From Rachicladosporium sp. CCFEE 5018 (Eukaryota > Ascomycota > Dothideomycetes > Cladosporiales > Cladosporiaceae), in contig KZ111160.1 in the NCBI GenBank assembly GCA_002077045.2, positions 213,907 through 277,906 on the forward strand: a stretch of DNA of 64,000 bases. The letters are read 5' to 3'. Shown in pieces: positions 1 to 8,502 of the stretch; positions within the stretch are counted from its first letter, which is position 1, and each line of letters starts with the position of its first letter. The notes beneath the pieces are model-generated. The model saw only the letters and a list, made by a program, of their open reading frames with translations. It did not search any database and was not told where the DNA came from. Position numbers and translations under genes: made by a program.

Positions 1-1226
1 ATGAGCGTGAGCAGCTCCTCAATGTAGGGCGGCAGATGGCGTTCGGCGAAGGCTTCCGCATTCTCGATAAGCGTGTTCTTGGCCTTCTCGATGACCATGT
101 TCACGCCATTGAGTAGGCTGTTCTTCCCCTGCAGCGACTTCAGCCCATCTTCCTTCAATATGCGATCAATGAACGAGCTCTCGTCAAACAAATGCCCACT
201 CCCGACATCTGAAGGATAAGCTCTCGGCTTCGTAAAGTCGAGCTCAACATTGCCGACCCACGCCTGCAAAATCCCAAGCTCCGTGTTAATCAGCTCGGTC
301 GTATTATGCCACGCCAACACAGCCTCACAAGCATCATTGTAAGCCGCCGACGCCGCCCTAGGCTGCGCATCGTAGAATGCCAGTCTTGCCGAGTACAGTC
401 CCTCGACCTTCTCGATCTGCCCAACAATCTCCTGCACCTGATTGAGCGGCGACTTGCCCACCTCTGCCTCGCCCTTGATCTCGAACGAGATGATCCCCTC
501 AATCTGCTCCCTCGCCTTATTCCTCCCCTCATCAATCATCCGTCGCTGCGTCTGTATACTCCTCCCGCAAGTTTTGGCTCTCACCCCAAGCCATATCTCG
601 CTCTTAAGCGCATACTCGCCCTGCTGCTCCGGCCCACCAATCAGCCGCTTCTTCTCCTGCTTCACCACATCTCCCGTGAGCACATTAGCCAGCATAGCAT
701 GCCACTCCAGTCGTTCCCTATTAGCGGGAATCTTCATCTCCTCCATACTCGGCTCCTGCTCCTCGTTCCCATAGTACAGCAGCGTGTCCTGCTCATACGG
801 ATCATCAGTGTAGGCATTCGTACTCGGCGACTCTTCGTCATCCTCGCTTGTGCCGGAGCTGTAGTCCAATCCCGGCGGTCGCGGTTCAGTGAAGAAGTCA
901 TTGCCGGGTGCATCTTCCTGGCGAATGCGCTGGACATACGCCTTCTCCTGTGCCCTGTACTCGGCATTCGGATTCCGTCGTGAGCGCTGCGCCGAGCCAG
1001 TGCGTGTCCGCGACGAGCCAGTCTGCGTGTTGATATACTGATGTGGACGTCGTGGTGGAGCGTACGCGCTGGACGGCTGTCGTGACGCCGAGGGTCGCGA
1101 TGGCTTCTGCTGCGAGCTGTGCAGGCCGTTCGGGACGCCGGACTGTAAGGGCACACCTTCGTATGGCGTGCCTGGGGCCTCCATGATGGTGTCGATTACA
1201 TTGTCCATCTTGCCTTTGGCTGACAT
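1..1226 (-). CDS. SSK2: Ssk2/Ssk22/Wis4-type MAP kinase kinase kinase, N-terminal part (runs off left edge)
   Basis: The frame is open from an ATG at 1226 to the window edge, giving 408 N-terminal residues. The first about 110 residues are disordered and rich in Ser, Pro and Arg. An acidic, tyrosine-containing stretch follows, then the conserved regulatory region: the block ERLEWHAMLANVLTGDV is followed by the KQEKKR, EIWLGVRAKT and RMIDEGR segments characteristic of fungal HOG-pathway MAPKKKs. In that family this region binds the response regulator Ssk1 and restrains the C-terminal kinase, which phosphorylates the MAPKK Pbs2 under osmotic stress. The kinase domain lies outside the window. 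The first in-frame ATG after a TGA was taken as start; a second Met lies six codons later. SLD3 lies upstream in the same orientation. The family call rests on the conserved N-terminal block from memory. Confidence 0.85.
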   Translation of the reverse strand, partial: MSAKGKMDNVIDTIMEAPGTPYEGVPLQSGVPNGLHSSQQKPSRPSASRQPSSAYAPPRRPHQYINTQTGSSRTRTGSAQRSRRNPNAEYRAQEKAYVQRIRQEDAPGNDFFTEPRPPGLDYSSGTSEDDEESPSTNAYTDDPYEQDTLLYYGNEEQEPSMEEMKIPANRERLEWHAMLANVLTGDVVKQEKKRLIGGPEQQGEYALKSEIWLGVRAKTCGRSIQTQRRMIDEGRNKAREQIEGIISFEIKGEAEVGKSPLNQVQEIVGQIEKVEGLYSARLAFYDAQPRAASAAYNDACEAVLAWHNTTELINTELGILQAWVGNVELDFTKPRAYPSDVGSGHLFDESSFIDRILKEDGLKSLQGKNSLLNGVNMVIEKAKNTLIENAEAFAERHLPPYIEELLTL

Positions 1227-1500
1227 ATGCCAGTATGCCGGAGTAAGTTCCAGCGGTGTGGCTGTGATCTTTGTCGATCACAGTGGCTGTCCCAAAGCCT
1301 AATCACCCGAGCGTCACTCCTGCCGTGTTGGCAACACAAACCTGCTTTAGAGTGCATATTCAGATCACGCCACCGCGAATGCAGCACACACTATTCACTA
1401 CGGTTGGGACATCGATATGAGATGCCACCGAGGTTTGCGTACGCGACATGATATCGCGCTGAGATTTAGTCAGGTAAAGCTATGTACATCATTCCATCGT
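1227..1500. other. SLD3-SSK2 intergenic spacer
   Basis: This 274-bp gap must hold both the SLD3 3' end and the promoter of the SSK2-like gene, since both are transcribed leftward. No distinct motif was recognised. Confidence 0.5.
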
Positions 1501-3981
1501 TCACTTCGTTATCTTCACAGGCGTGGCTTCCACCACAGCATGCTTCCGTACTGCGCTGCTCGACGGCGTCTGCGCAACGGCGACCCCATCATCCACCTTC
1601 GCAGGCGTGTTCACGACCTGTCTCTGCTGGCGAGCGAGCAACGGTGACCTAGTATGGAAGCCAGCGAATGCGATGCCACCTCGAATGCCGTTCTCCACGA
1701 CCTGATCGGAGCGTGAAGGCGTCTCCTGAATCCCACTGCCAGCTATCTTATCCGTCCGCTGCATCGTTTGCTGTACAACAGGCGTACTCTGCACACCAGC
1801 CAGTCTCGCCATCGGCCTTGGTCGCACTGACGTGGCTGGCACGACAGATGAAGGGGGCGGCAGTGCGTGCATTCCCACTACAGTTCCAGGCACGATGTCT
1901 GTAGTCCGAGCCTTCTGTGGCGTCGCTGCTTCTACTCTCGGCGTAGCCTGTCCTTGCTTTACGCCCTTCTTTCCCTTGCTCAGACCCATCTTGAACTTAT
2001 CATCTACGCCCTTTGCTAGCTCGCTGTTGGCGAGAACACGATTCGGCTTCGCGATAGCCTTGAGTGCTTCCTGTATCTGACCCTCAGTCTCGGCGTGCTT
2101 GCGGATCTTGGCTTGCGCGGCCTTGGACTGAGCTTCGAAATTGATGGTTCGGTGGGTCTGCGAAAGAACTTGCAGCGGATCTTGCCGCTGTCTTCGGACT
2201 GCCGGGATAGTGGAGAGTGAAGGCTCATGTGGTGTCTCGCGTTTGATGAGGAGAGAGTCTGTCGATGAGCGATGCAGAACTGGGGACAATAAGGGAGGCT
2301 GGTTGAGGATCTCGGTGCGAACTCTTGCCAGTGGTGCCCGAGGGCGTTTCTCCGGTGCCTTCCGGACTGCAGGCTCACCGGGCTTGCTGCGTGACGATGT
2401 AGACTGCTGACGTTTGACTGGAGAGGGCGGACTGGGACCACCAAGCTGTCGATTGACCTGTGCAGCCTCCTTGGGCAGTCGAGTCATGTAGAATGGAATG
2501 ATAATCTCTGTGCAGAAGTCCCGCAGCTCGTCGGTCTTACCGTCCTTTGCAGTGATTCCTTCATTTTGCTGATTTTTTACGGGCGAGTGCGAATCAGCGT
2601 AGTGTGCTATGTTCAGTCTCTCTAGCAGAATCTCGAGCAGAGCGCGCAAGTCGACTGCTTTCTTTGACTTGCTGGGCTTGATCTGCTGCTGATTGGCGTC
2701 CACAGGTTGGCCGTCCGCTGCTAGTGACTTCCCTTCTGTAGGGGCGTGCTCGGCGCTTGTCTGCTCGACCGGCGGATGAGTGGCTTCCAGTGCAAGCACC
2801 TCGAGTACAATAATGATGTGAAGATAAGTCTCTCGTCTCCTCAGCCATGGCAATCGCCTCTTCAGTGCATTGTCCTTAGACTCCGGGGACGTGGACCGTG
2901 CTGCCATATCTTCATCACGCCACCACTTCTCAATGCAGTCAGTCTCGTTAGGCAGGAAGCCAGCCTTGTCTCGTTTGGATCTCCACTCTCTACGTCGCTT
3001 CGTTCTTGATGCAACGTCGGTCTTTTCAGACGAGTATATGGACAGTTCACGGATGATCTCAGGGATCTTCTCACGATATCGTCGATCTTTTCTGTCTGAA
3101 GTTGTTGACGAGAGCAATGCGTCCCTCAGAAAGCCGATCAGGTCGTGAGCGGAAGTAACAGTGTTCTCAGCGTATGTGAAGACTGCACGCGATCGAGAGA
3201 GTGGACCTTTGGCGAAGTAAGCGAGCGATGTTCTTGATAGATAAAGCGCATCCAGATACTGCTGTGCGAGCTCCTCCAGTGGTTCGACAGTGCTCTTGCT
3301 AGAACCCTGAACAGCACCTGTCGCGATGACGGACACGTCATCGACTTGCTTGATTTGCGTCGACGAGGGCAGATCGTCCAAGTCAGGATCCAGAGACTTT
3401 CTAAGTTGCTCTCGGTACACGCCCAGCTTCGGCAAGCCGATCTGGATCGCCGTGCTCTCCAGAGTGTCCGCGAGATGCAACCTGCGAGCAGCCGCACTCC
3501 ACCATGGCGCTTCTGGGTCCGCTTTGGCCGCGACACGTTTCGCTGGCTTATCTCGTGGTTCCAACACCACATGTGCCAACTGCTCGATCGTCCCTCGCTC
3601 CACCCAGCTACCGAGCCGGCATAGCACATACGAGCAACTCCCGGCCCGCTCAACAGCATATCGTCGTCCATCGTCTTCCTGACTGACTACAAGCACCTTG
3701 GCTTGCTCTCCATTTTTGTGACATCGCTCCAAAGTAGGAATGTACGCTGCAAAGTGCCGGTTGCCGGAGCTGGCAGTATCCAAGTATGCTAGTGGCAGCG
3801 ATGCTCTATCCAGCATACAGATCGGAGTGAACACTTTTGCTCTCGCGAATGGATCACTAGACGAAGGTCTTATAGCGAAAGGCGCAGCATTGATCTCAAC
3901 CTGTTCATCCTGGTCTCGTTTTCGCTTCTGGCGTTGCGTTGATGATGATTGGTTTAGTGATGGGGGTTCGGTAGTGCTCAT
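1501..3981 (-). CDS. SLD3: DNA replication initiation factor Sld3 (Treslin-like)
   Basis: Single-exon protein of 826 residues. The middle part (about residues 225-410) matches the Sld3 Cdc45-binding domain: it has the LRDALLSS... segment, a basic RTKRRREWRSKRDKAGFLP stretch, a WW pair, and the helix LRRRETYLHIIIVLEVLALE. Sld3 recruits Cdc45 to loaded MCM helicase and, once phosphorylated by CDK, binds the BRCT protein Dpb11. The C-terminal half is disordered and basic, with many SP/TP sites (SPPSPVKR, ETPSR, NTPAK and a final EATPVKITK), as expected for a CDK-regulated tail. The start is the ATG at 3981, followed by a basic RQKRKR that may act as a nuclear signal. It shares a 238-bp divergent promoter with the F-box-like gene. 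Family assignment is by domain pattern; a different chromatin protein is possible but unlikely. Confidence 0.82.
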   Translation of the reverse strand: MSTTEPPSLNQSSSTQRQKRKRDQDEQVEINAAPFAIRPSSSDPFARAKVFTPICMLDRASLPLAYLDTASSGNRHFAAYIPTLERCHKNGEQAKVLVVSQEDDGRRYAVERAGSCSYVLCRLGSWVERGTIEQLAHVVLEPRDKPAKRVAAKADPEAPWWSAAARRLHLADTLESTAIQIGLPKLGVYREQLRKSLDPDLDDLPSSTQIKQVDDVSVIATGAVQGSSKSTVEPLEELAQQYLDALYLSRTSLAYFAKGPLSRSRAVFTYAENTVTSAHDLIGFLRDALLSSTTSDRKDRRYREKIPEIIRELSIYSSEKTDVASRTKRRREWRSKRDKAGFLPNETDCIEKWWRDEDMAARSTSPESKDNALKRRLPWLRRRETYLHIIIVLEVLALEATHPPVEQTSAEHAPTEGKSLAADGQPVDANQQQIKPSKSKKAVDLRALLEILLERLNIAHYADSHSPVKNQQNEGITAKDGKTDELRDFCTEIIIPFYMTRLPKEAAQVNRQLGGPSPPSPVKRQQSTSSRSKPGEPAVRKAPEKRPRAPLARVRTEILNQPPLLSPVLHRSSTDSLLIKRETPHEPSLSTIPAVRRQRQDPLQVLSQTHRTINFEAQSKAAQAKIRKHAETEGQIQEALKAIAKPNRVLANSELAKGVDDKFKMGLSKGKKGVKQGQATPRVEAATPQKARTTDIVPGTVVGMHALPPPSSVVPATSVRPRPMARLAGVQSTPVVQQTMQRTDKIAGSGIQETPSRSDQVVENGIRGGIAFAGFHTRSPLLARQQRQVVNTPAKVDDGVAVAQTPSSSAVRKHAVVEATPVKITK

Positions 3982-4219
3982 GCTCGGTCGTAAGATATGC
4001 TACGCTCGTAAGAATGGGCATGGCCGCGCTGGAAATTCATAAGATATGGTATTCTATGGTTCCTCGTCTCTTAGTCTGGAGATCAATGCACTTTGGAGAC
4101 GCGCTGTTTGACGCGTCGGGCAGTCGGAGGAAAGAGCGCCGAGATGGACGTCACTCCAGATCCCAACACTTGGACCCTCCAGCAGCCAAACACAGCAGCT
4201 CAGTGGTGTAGACAAGATA

Positions 4220-4888
4220 ATGAGCACACGCATTCCAGGACGTCGAGCTACTCTTCTCACGCTCCCCGTTGAGGTTCGCAGCGAGATCTACAGCTATCTG
4301 CTGCCCAAGCGGCATCATCCCGAAAAGACCACATATATCCGCGGCAGCAGTGTCAGCGTCTCCCATCGACCGCCTCAAAGTGTTCTACTTCTCATCCACC
4401 CCGTGATAAGCCAGGAACTATTCGACTACCATTGTCACGTAGCCCGGTATCATCTCAGTATCTCTCATGGATTCGCATTGACTGGCGAAGATCGGGATTT
4501 CGACAGCATCTTCACTCCTGATGTGCTCAAGTGTATTCGACACCTGGACATCTACATCCTCGCAAACGCAGCACTGCTTCGTTCCTTCCCTAGCGAGACC
4601 CCGGAAACCGCCTGGGCAGAGATCGGGAGAAGACTTGAAGGTTTGTGCAAGGTCTTTGCTCACTCGCCATACTTAAAGCGAGTAAATCTCCGCTGGTTCG
4701 ATGGTCTCCCTCCCGGACCTACCCAACTGAAATTGAAGATCCTGGAAGTGCTCGGGACGCTGCCACGCGAAGTGAGCTTCGTGGTAGATCGCGCTTGTTA
4801 CGCACGAAGCTTCCCAGACATCCACCCACCATCGAAATTCTTGCGTCAGGCTGTTGATGAGGTTATTAGAAGACTCAACGAGCGGTGA
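4220..4888 (+). CDS. F-box-like small protein, first copy of a tandem pair
   Basis: Single-exon protein of 222 residues. Residues 12-27 (LLTLPVEVRSEIYSYL) form a degenerate F-box-like N-terminus of the kind found in large, lineage-expanded Dothideomycete families. The rest is a small alpha/beta body with a LLIHPVISQEL motif and a run of leucine/hydrophobic segments. Real F-box proteins recruit substrates to SCF ubiquitin ligases, but whether this short one binds Skp1 is unknown. The next gene starts 32 bp after its stop, in the same direction, and encodes a diverged paralogue with the same order of motifs. The start is the first ATG of the frame. Confidence 0.72.
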   Translation: MSTRIPGRRATLLTLPVEVRSEIYSYLLPKRHHPEKTTYIRGSSVSVSHRPPQSVLLLIHPVISQELFDYHCHVARYHLSISHGFALTGEDRDFDSIFTPDVLKCIRHLDIYILANAALLRSFPSETPETAWAEIGRRLEGLCKVFAHSPYLKRVNLRWFDGLPPGPTQLKLKILEVLGTLPREVSFVVDRACYARSFPDIHPPSKFLRQAVDEVIRRLNER

Positions 4889-4920
4889 ACGTGCCATCCT
4901 AGCGATCTATTTAGGATCCA

Positions 4921-5598
4921 ATGACGAGCCCGCCACTCCTCGCACTGCCTTTCGAGCTGCGCCTCGAGATCTACGCCGCGCTGCTCGCGGCATCGGGCCG
5001 GTACCAAGACCGTCTGCATGAGCTACAACAAGATCTTCTGCACGTCGACATTCGATCGCCATCGAACGCAGAGCTCCTCATCCATCCCAGCATCACACGC
5101 GAGCTCCAGAGCTACCATACAGACAAAGCTACGTTCCAGCTGGCAATCTCACTCCTCGATCACCGCGACAGCAATGGTCCTCATCCTGGTCTCGTGAAGC
5201 TGCGAAGCTCGCCACTTCTCCATCGAATCAAGACCCTCGAACTCACATTCGTGCTCTTCCAGAGCGGACCGCGTCGCCCCTGGCATACCCGCAAGCATCC
5301 TCCGGAGTTACTGACAGCCTACCGCGTCGAGATCTGTCGCAAAGCGCAGGAGGCGTGCGAGGTGTTGGCTGAGGCGAGTCAACTCAAGGATTTTAGCATT
5401 CGCTGGAGAGATGCGATAGGCGTCGGACCCGCGCTAGTGAAACCCGAGACCTTAGCTCCATTGCGCCTGCTGCCGAGAAGTGTGAGCCTGCGCATCGGGT
5501 GGGTCACGGTAGATATGTATGAAGACATGGAGGCTGTTATGGTGGCTACGAAGACTGTGCTTGAGCAGGTCGTAGGTGACATCGATCGATCTCGTTGA
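4921..5598 (+). CDS. F-box-like small protein, second copy of a tandem pair
   Basis: Single-exon protein of 225 residues, paralogous to the gene just upstream. The shared landmarks are LALPFELRLEIYAALL at the N-terminus, LLIHPSITRELQSYH about residue 60, ATFQLAISL after it, a central basic loop, and a conserved ISIRW/LPRSVSLRI-like C-terminal half. Identity by eye is well under half, so the duplication is old. Only 32 bp separate the two genes, so the second promoter lies within or overlaps the 3' end of the first. Function is unknown; adaptor-type ligand binding is only inferred from the F-box-like start. Confidence 0.72.
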   Translation: MTSPPLLALPFELRLEIYAALLAASGRYQDRLHELQQDLLHVDIRSPSNAELLIHPSITRELQSYHTDKATFQLAISLLDHRDSNGPHPGLVKLRSSPLLHRIKTLELTFVLFQSGPRRPWHTRKHPPELLTAYRVEICRKAQEACEVLAEASQLKDFSIRWRDAIGVGPALVKPETLAPLRLLPRSVSLRIGWVTVDMYEDMEAVMVATKTVLEQVVGDIDRSR

Positions 5599-5959
5599 AC
5601 CTTGGCTGAAGAACGAGCACGAGGACTACCAAAGAAGCGGATCTCTCGAGAGCACCGGGCAGTCGACAACGCTAGTATAGACCGCGCTGCATTGACTAAT
5701 GAATGTAAATATTGCCAACGAGAGATGCCGGATGAAAACATCTCTCTCGTCGACAGCCTACTTCAGTAGTACACTTGCGACGTGGCATATCACAGCATCG
5801 TCGTTCACGGTGGACTGCTGAGCGGTCCGTCTGTCCTGTCACTCGCGTGACGAGGTATCTCGTAGAGATAGCTTCGAACCGTGAGAGCAGGTGTCCATCA
5901 GGCTGTACGATCGAGATCTATACGTCTATACATGATTTCTTGCCGCCAAGTTGTACAGG
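5599..5959. other. Convergent 3' spacer, F-box-like pair / ceramidase
   Basis: These 361 bp lie between two converging stop codons. They should hold both 3' UTRs; nothing else is recognisable. Confidence 0.5.
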
Positions 5960-7034
5960 CTACGAAGCTTTGACGTGTCCATTAGCCGGCTTCGCATGGC
6001 CGTTCGCCGTGCCATTCAAGGAAGTCCTTCTCACACACTCCGGCACACTGAGGAGATGCGGCCAAATGACATCGTACTCCTCTTGTTGACCGTCCAGGCA
6101 TCGTCGGAGCCACACGCCCCAGGTGATGTAATGAAACGCTACCACCACAAGTCAGCAAACGATCCACGCCCCTCAGCGCAATACAACGCAGACTCACCTC
6201 CTATCCCAGTGCCTAAGTGCCATATACCGTGTCCTTCCAGGAAGAAGCCCCAGGGCATCCCGATCTCGTGTCTGGTCTTCCTCAACCACCCACACTGCTC
6301 GTTGTCCAGACTCCAGATCGCGAAGGCGCCCAGGAAACATGTCACTCCGAAGACAATCATCCACCACATCTTCCCCAGTATAGCCCTACCTCTCTTGTCG
6401 ACTCTCTCCTGCTCCACTGTACTAAGCTTGTTGTCGATCCCTCGCCAGTACGGTCTCAAATTCCCTTCCATCACCCAGATTGACCGCGTCAGCACCGTGA
6501 TCGTAAGTAGCGTGTACGCATTCTGATGAAACGTCGGATCCTGCAGATAATGATAACACCCCGTTATGAAGATCGCCAGACTAGCCATCCCCACCCCCAG
6601 CGCAACCTGCACCCCTCCACTCCGCTTGTGCGCAAAGCTCGCCCACGTCATCAGACAAGTCGTATAAATCATACTCAGCTCATCCACCAGCTGCATCGGG
6701 TACTTGAGCGTTGCATGGAAGGCGAAGCTGCCAGAGCCGACTATCAGGTAGCCGATGAATGTTATGAGGAAGATGCGGTCGTGGTTGTAGCGCAGACTGT
6801 TGGCTATGCCGCGGTAGGCGAGGTAGATGAAGAGGAGGTTTGTGACGGCGTTTATAGGCTCCGCGATGAGGGGCGTGAGGTAGTAGTTCTATGGAGTGTT
6901 AGTAGGAATCAAGCGGGAGGGTTGGTCTGTGTGGGACTTGCTTCCTCGCACCAGTCCAAGGTGGAGGTGATGGGAGCCCAGTAGCCATCGGTGCGTTCGG
7001 GCGGGTAGGCTATTGAAGGAAGAGGGAAGCCCAT
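5960..7034 (-). CDS. Alkaline (dihydro)ceramidase, ACER/Ypc1-Ydc1 family
   Basis: Three exons (7034-6942, 6888-6198, 6138-5960) give 320 residues. The protein is a multi-span ER membrane hydrolase that cleaves ceramide or dihydroceramide to a long-chain base and fatty acid. All signature residues of the CREST superfamily are visible: SFAFHATLKYPMQLVDEL supplies the Ser, His and Asp, and EGHGIWHLGTG supplies the paired zinc-binding His residues. The N-terminus reads MGFPLPSIAYPPERTDGYW and then WC, as is usual for fungal members. Intron 1 (6889-6941, 53 nt) has a GC donor (gcaagt) with a perfect tactaac branch point and tag acceptor. Intron 2 (6139-6197, 59 nt) is GT-AG. The tail is short and hydrophilic (NGHAKPANGHVKAS). 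The gene shares a 360-bp divergent promoter with prefoldin. Ceramide versus dihydroceramide preference cannot be read from sequence. Confidence 0.9.
6889..6941 (-). other. GC-AG intron of the ceramidase gene
   Basis: On the minus strand the intron starts gcaagt and ends actaacactccatag. It joins exon 1 (ending WCEE) to exon 2 (starting NYYLTPLIAEP) in phase 0, restoring the family's N-terminus. No GT donor in the vicinity keeps the frame. Confidence 0.82.
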
Positions 7035-7216
7035 AGTGGAAAGCCTCTCTCAGGCAATGCTAGGTAGCTGCGGTGACACACGCGGGTAGGAACCTTGACA
7101 GCTGGAGGAGGTAACGACAATCGGTACACAGAAACGCAGTTTGCTGTAGCGCAAAAGACATCAGCAACGAAACATTGACCACACGCCGCGACTACCCGCA
7201 CGACGACTCTGCTCGA

Positions 7217-7222
7217 CACGTG
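7217..7222. promoter_or_regulatory. E-box CACGTG, copy 1 (inside GACACGTGCC)
   Basis: Palindromic bHLH-type site in the ceramidase/prefoldin promoter, identical over ten bases to a second site 121 bp away. Confidence 0.4.
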
Positions 7223-7337
7223 CCATTACTGTTGGTCAGCTAGCGGATACGCGTCTCAAGCATCGACTCGCGCGCCGTCTCAACTTTGCGAAGCCTGGAG
7301 GCTACGTCACTTTTGTCCGAGCTTAGCATGTGCCTGA

Positions 7338-7343
7338 CACGTG
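7338..7343. promoter_or_regulatory. E-box CACGTG, copy 2 (inside GACACGTGCC)
   Basis: Second copy of the ten-base box, about 52 bp upstream of the prefoldin start codon. Confidence 0.4.
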
Positions 7344-7394
7344 CCGAGAAATCGTGTGCTGCAGGTAGTTACTATCTGTGCTGCAAACATCAAC

Positions 7395-7901
7395 ATGGCC
7401 ATACCGAACGAAAAGCTACAGGCGGTATGTCAATGTCGAGTCACTCTGTAGTGTCGCGCCTACACCAATCGTAGAAGCGATTGCAGGTCCAATCCTCGAT
7501 CAACACTGACGGCAGTGCAGCTCCTGGAGGAGATCCAAGCCAAAGCACAGTTCTCGTCGCAGCAGCTTGGAATAGTGCGCACACAACTCGCATCACAGGC
7601 TCGGAAGAAGCGTATGCTGGAGCTGTCGGCAAAGGAGCTCGACGCGCTGCCCGGGGCGACGCCGGTCTACAATGGAGTCGGCAAGATGTGAAGCTTTCCT
7701 GTCCGAGAGAGAAACCACTGGAGACTAATGTACAATAGGTTCGTGGGCACTTCGACACAAGACGTCAAGAAGGAGCAAACACAGGAGGCTGAAGCCGTAG
7801 TAAAGGAGATCGAAAATCTGAAGAAGAAAGAGAACTATCTCGAAACGACCCTCAAGAATAGCCAGGAGCACGTGGATGCGCTGTTCAAGCGTGCTGGATG
7901 A
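7395..7901 (+). CDS. PFD1: Prefoldin subunit 1 (beta-type)
   Basis: Three exons (7395-7424, 7521-7687, 7739-7901) encode 119 residues, the usual size of this subunit. Prefoldin is the hexameric jellyfish-shaped co-chaperone that passes nascent actin and tubulin to the CCT chaperonin. Exon 1 encodes MAIPNEKLQA. Exon 2 begins with a long coiled-coil helix (LLEEIQAKAQFSSQQLG) and holds the family's LPGATPVYNGVGKMF turn, which is completed across intron 2. Exon 3 has FVGTSTQDVKKE and a second coiled coil ending HVDALFKRAG. The introns are 96 and 51 nt; intron 2 has a gactaat branch point. The acceptor of intron 1 was taken at tgcag before 7521 because that keeps phase; an acceptor five bases earlier would shift the frame. 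Confidence 0.88.
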
Positions 7902-8502
7902 TGGACCGTCATTCTGTACGCGAGACCTCTGTTTCACGCGGCGCCTCGCAGACCACAGAACAAAGTAGAGACGTGCCCCCGAGTGCCGATGATCTGAATC
8001 CGACCATATCGCTGCTGCAACTGGCACGAACGGACAACGCGATCGTCGAGACGAGACTTGATACCGACCTGTCACCTCAGGCCAGTCTTACGGCACAAGG
8101 GACAGTAGTGCCTCAGGACTCGATCTCTAGGCTGCGAGGCAACCGAAGGCCCATTCAGGGCGTACCGCAGACAACTGGGCACGCGCTCGACAAAGTCATG
8201 ATCGAGGAGCAAGCGCTTGAGAACCGATCGCTCCTGGATTATCAAAATGAGGAGGGCGCATGCGGGGGAGTGCACTGTACTGTAGTCCGCATTTGACAAG
8301 CATTGGCCTTGGGCCGCCAAGCTTCGTTCCCCGCAACTTAAGGATTGCTCAAGCATCATGCCGATGAGCTCACACTTCACCGGCAATGCAGCATCGCCAG
8401 CGGAATCAATATTTCATTGCCGGCATGCGATGTCATATATTCTATCCCAAGCTCGCGCTGTAAGTCTTTCCCGGTCTCTCTCATACTAATATCATCGTAA
8501 GC
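7902..8502. other. Prefoldin / royal-jelly-like spacer
   Basis: About 600 bp. A 132-codon open frame overlaps the prefoldin stop (7898-8296) but shows no family signature and no splice context. The region should hold the prefoldin 3' UTR and the promoter of the next gene. Confidence 0.45.

Larger units (their letters stand above)
7035..7394. promoter_or_regulatory. Bidirectional promoter, ceramidase / prefoldin 1
   Basis: A 360-bp divergent intergenic region. It contains two copies of the 10-mer GACACGTGCC (cores at 7217-7222 and 7338-7343) and a CRE-like tacgtcac near 7302. CACGTG is the core bound by bHLH factors such as Cbf1, Pho4, Ino2/4 and SREBP; which one, if any, acts here is unknown. 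Confidence 0.45.

Noticed and set aside
306..983. 225-codon plus-strand frame
   Set aside because: Antisense shadow of the SSK2-like N-terminus, which has recognisable conserved motifs.
5860..5900. tRNA-like T-loop string (gcttcgaacc)
   Set aside because: No matching acceptor, D or anticodon stems around it.
7898..8296. 132-codon frame overlapping the prefoldin stop
   Set aside because: No domain-like pattern; probably prefoldin 3' UTR.
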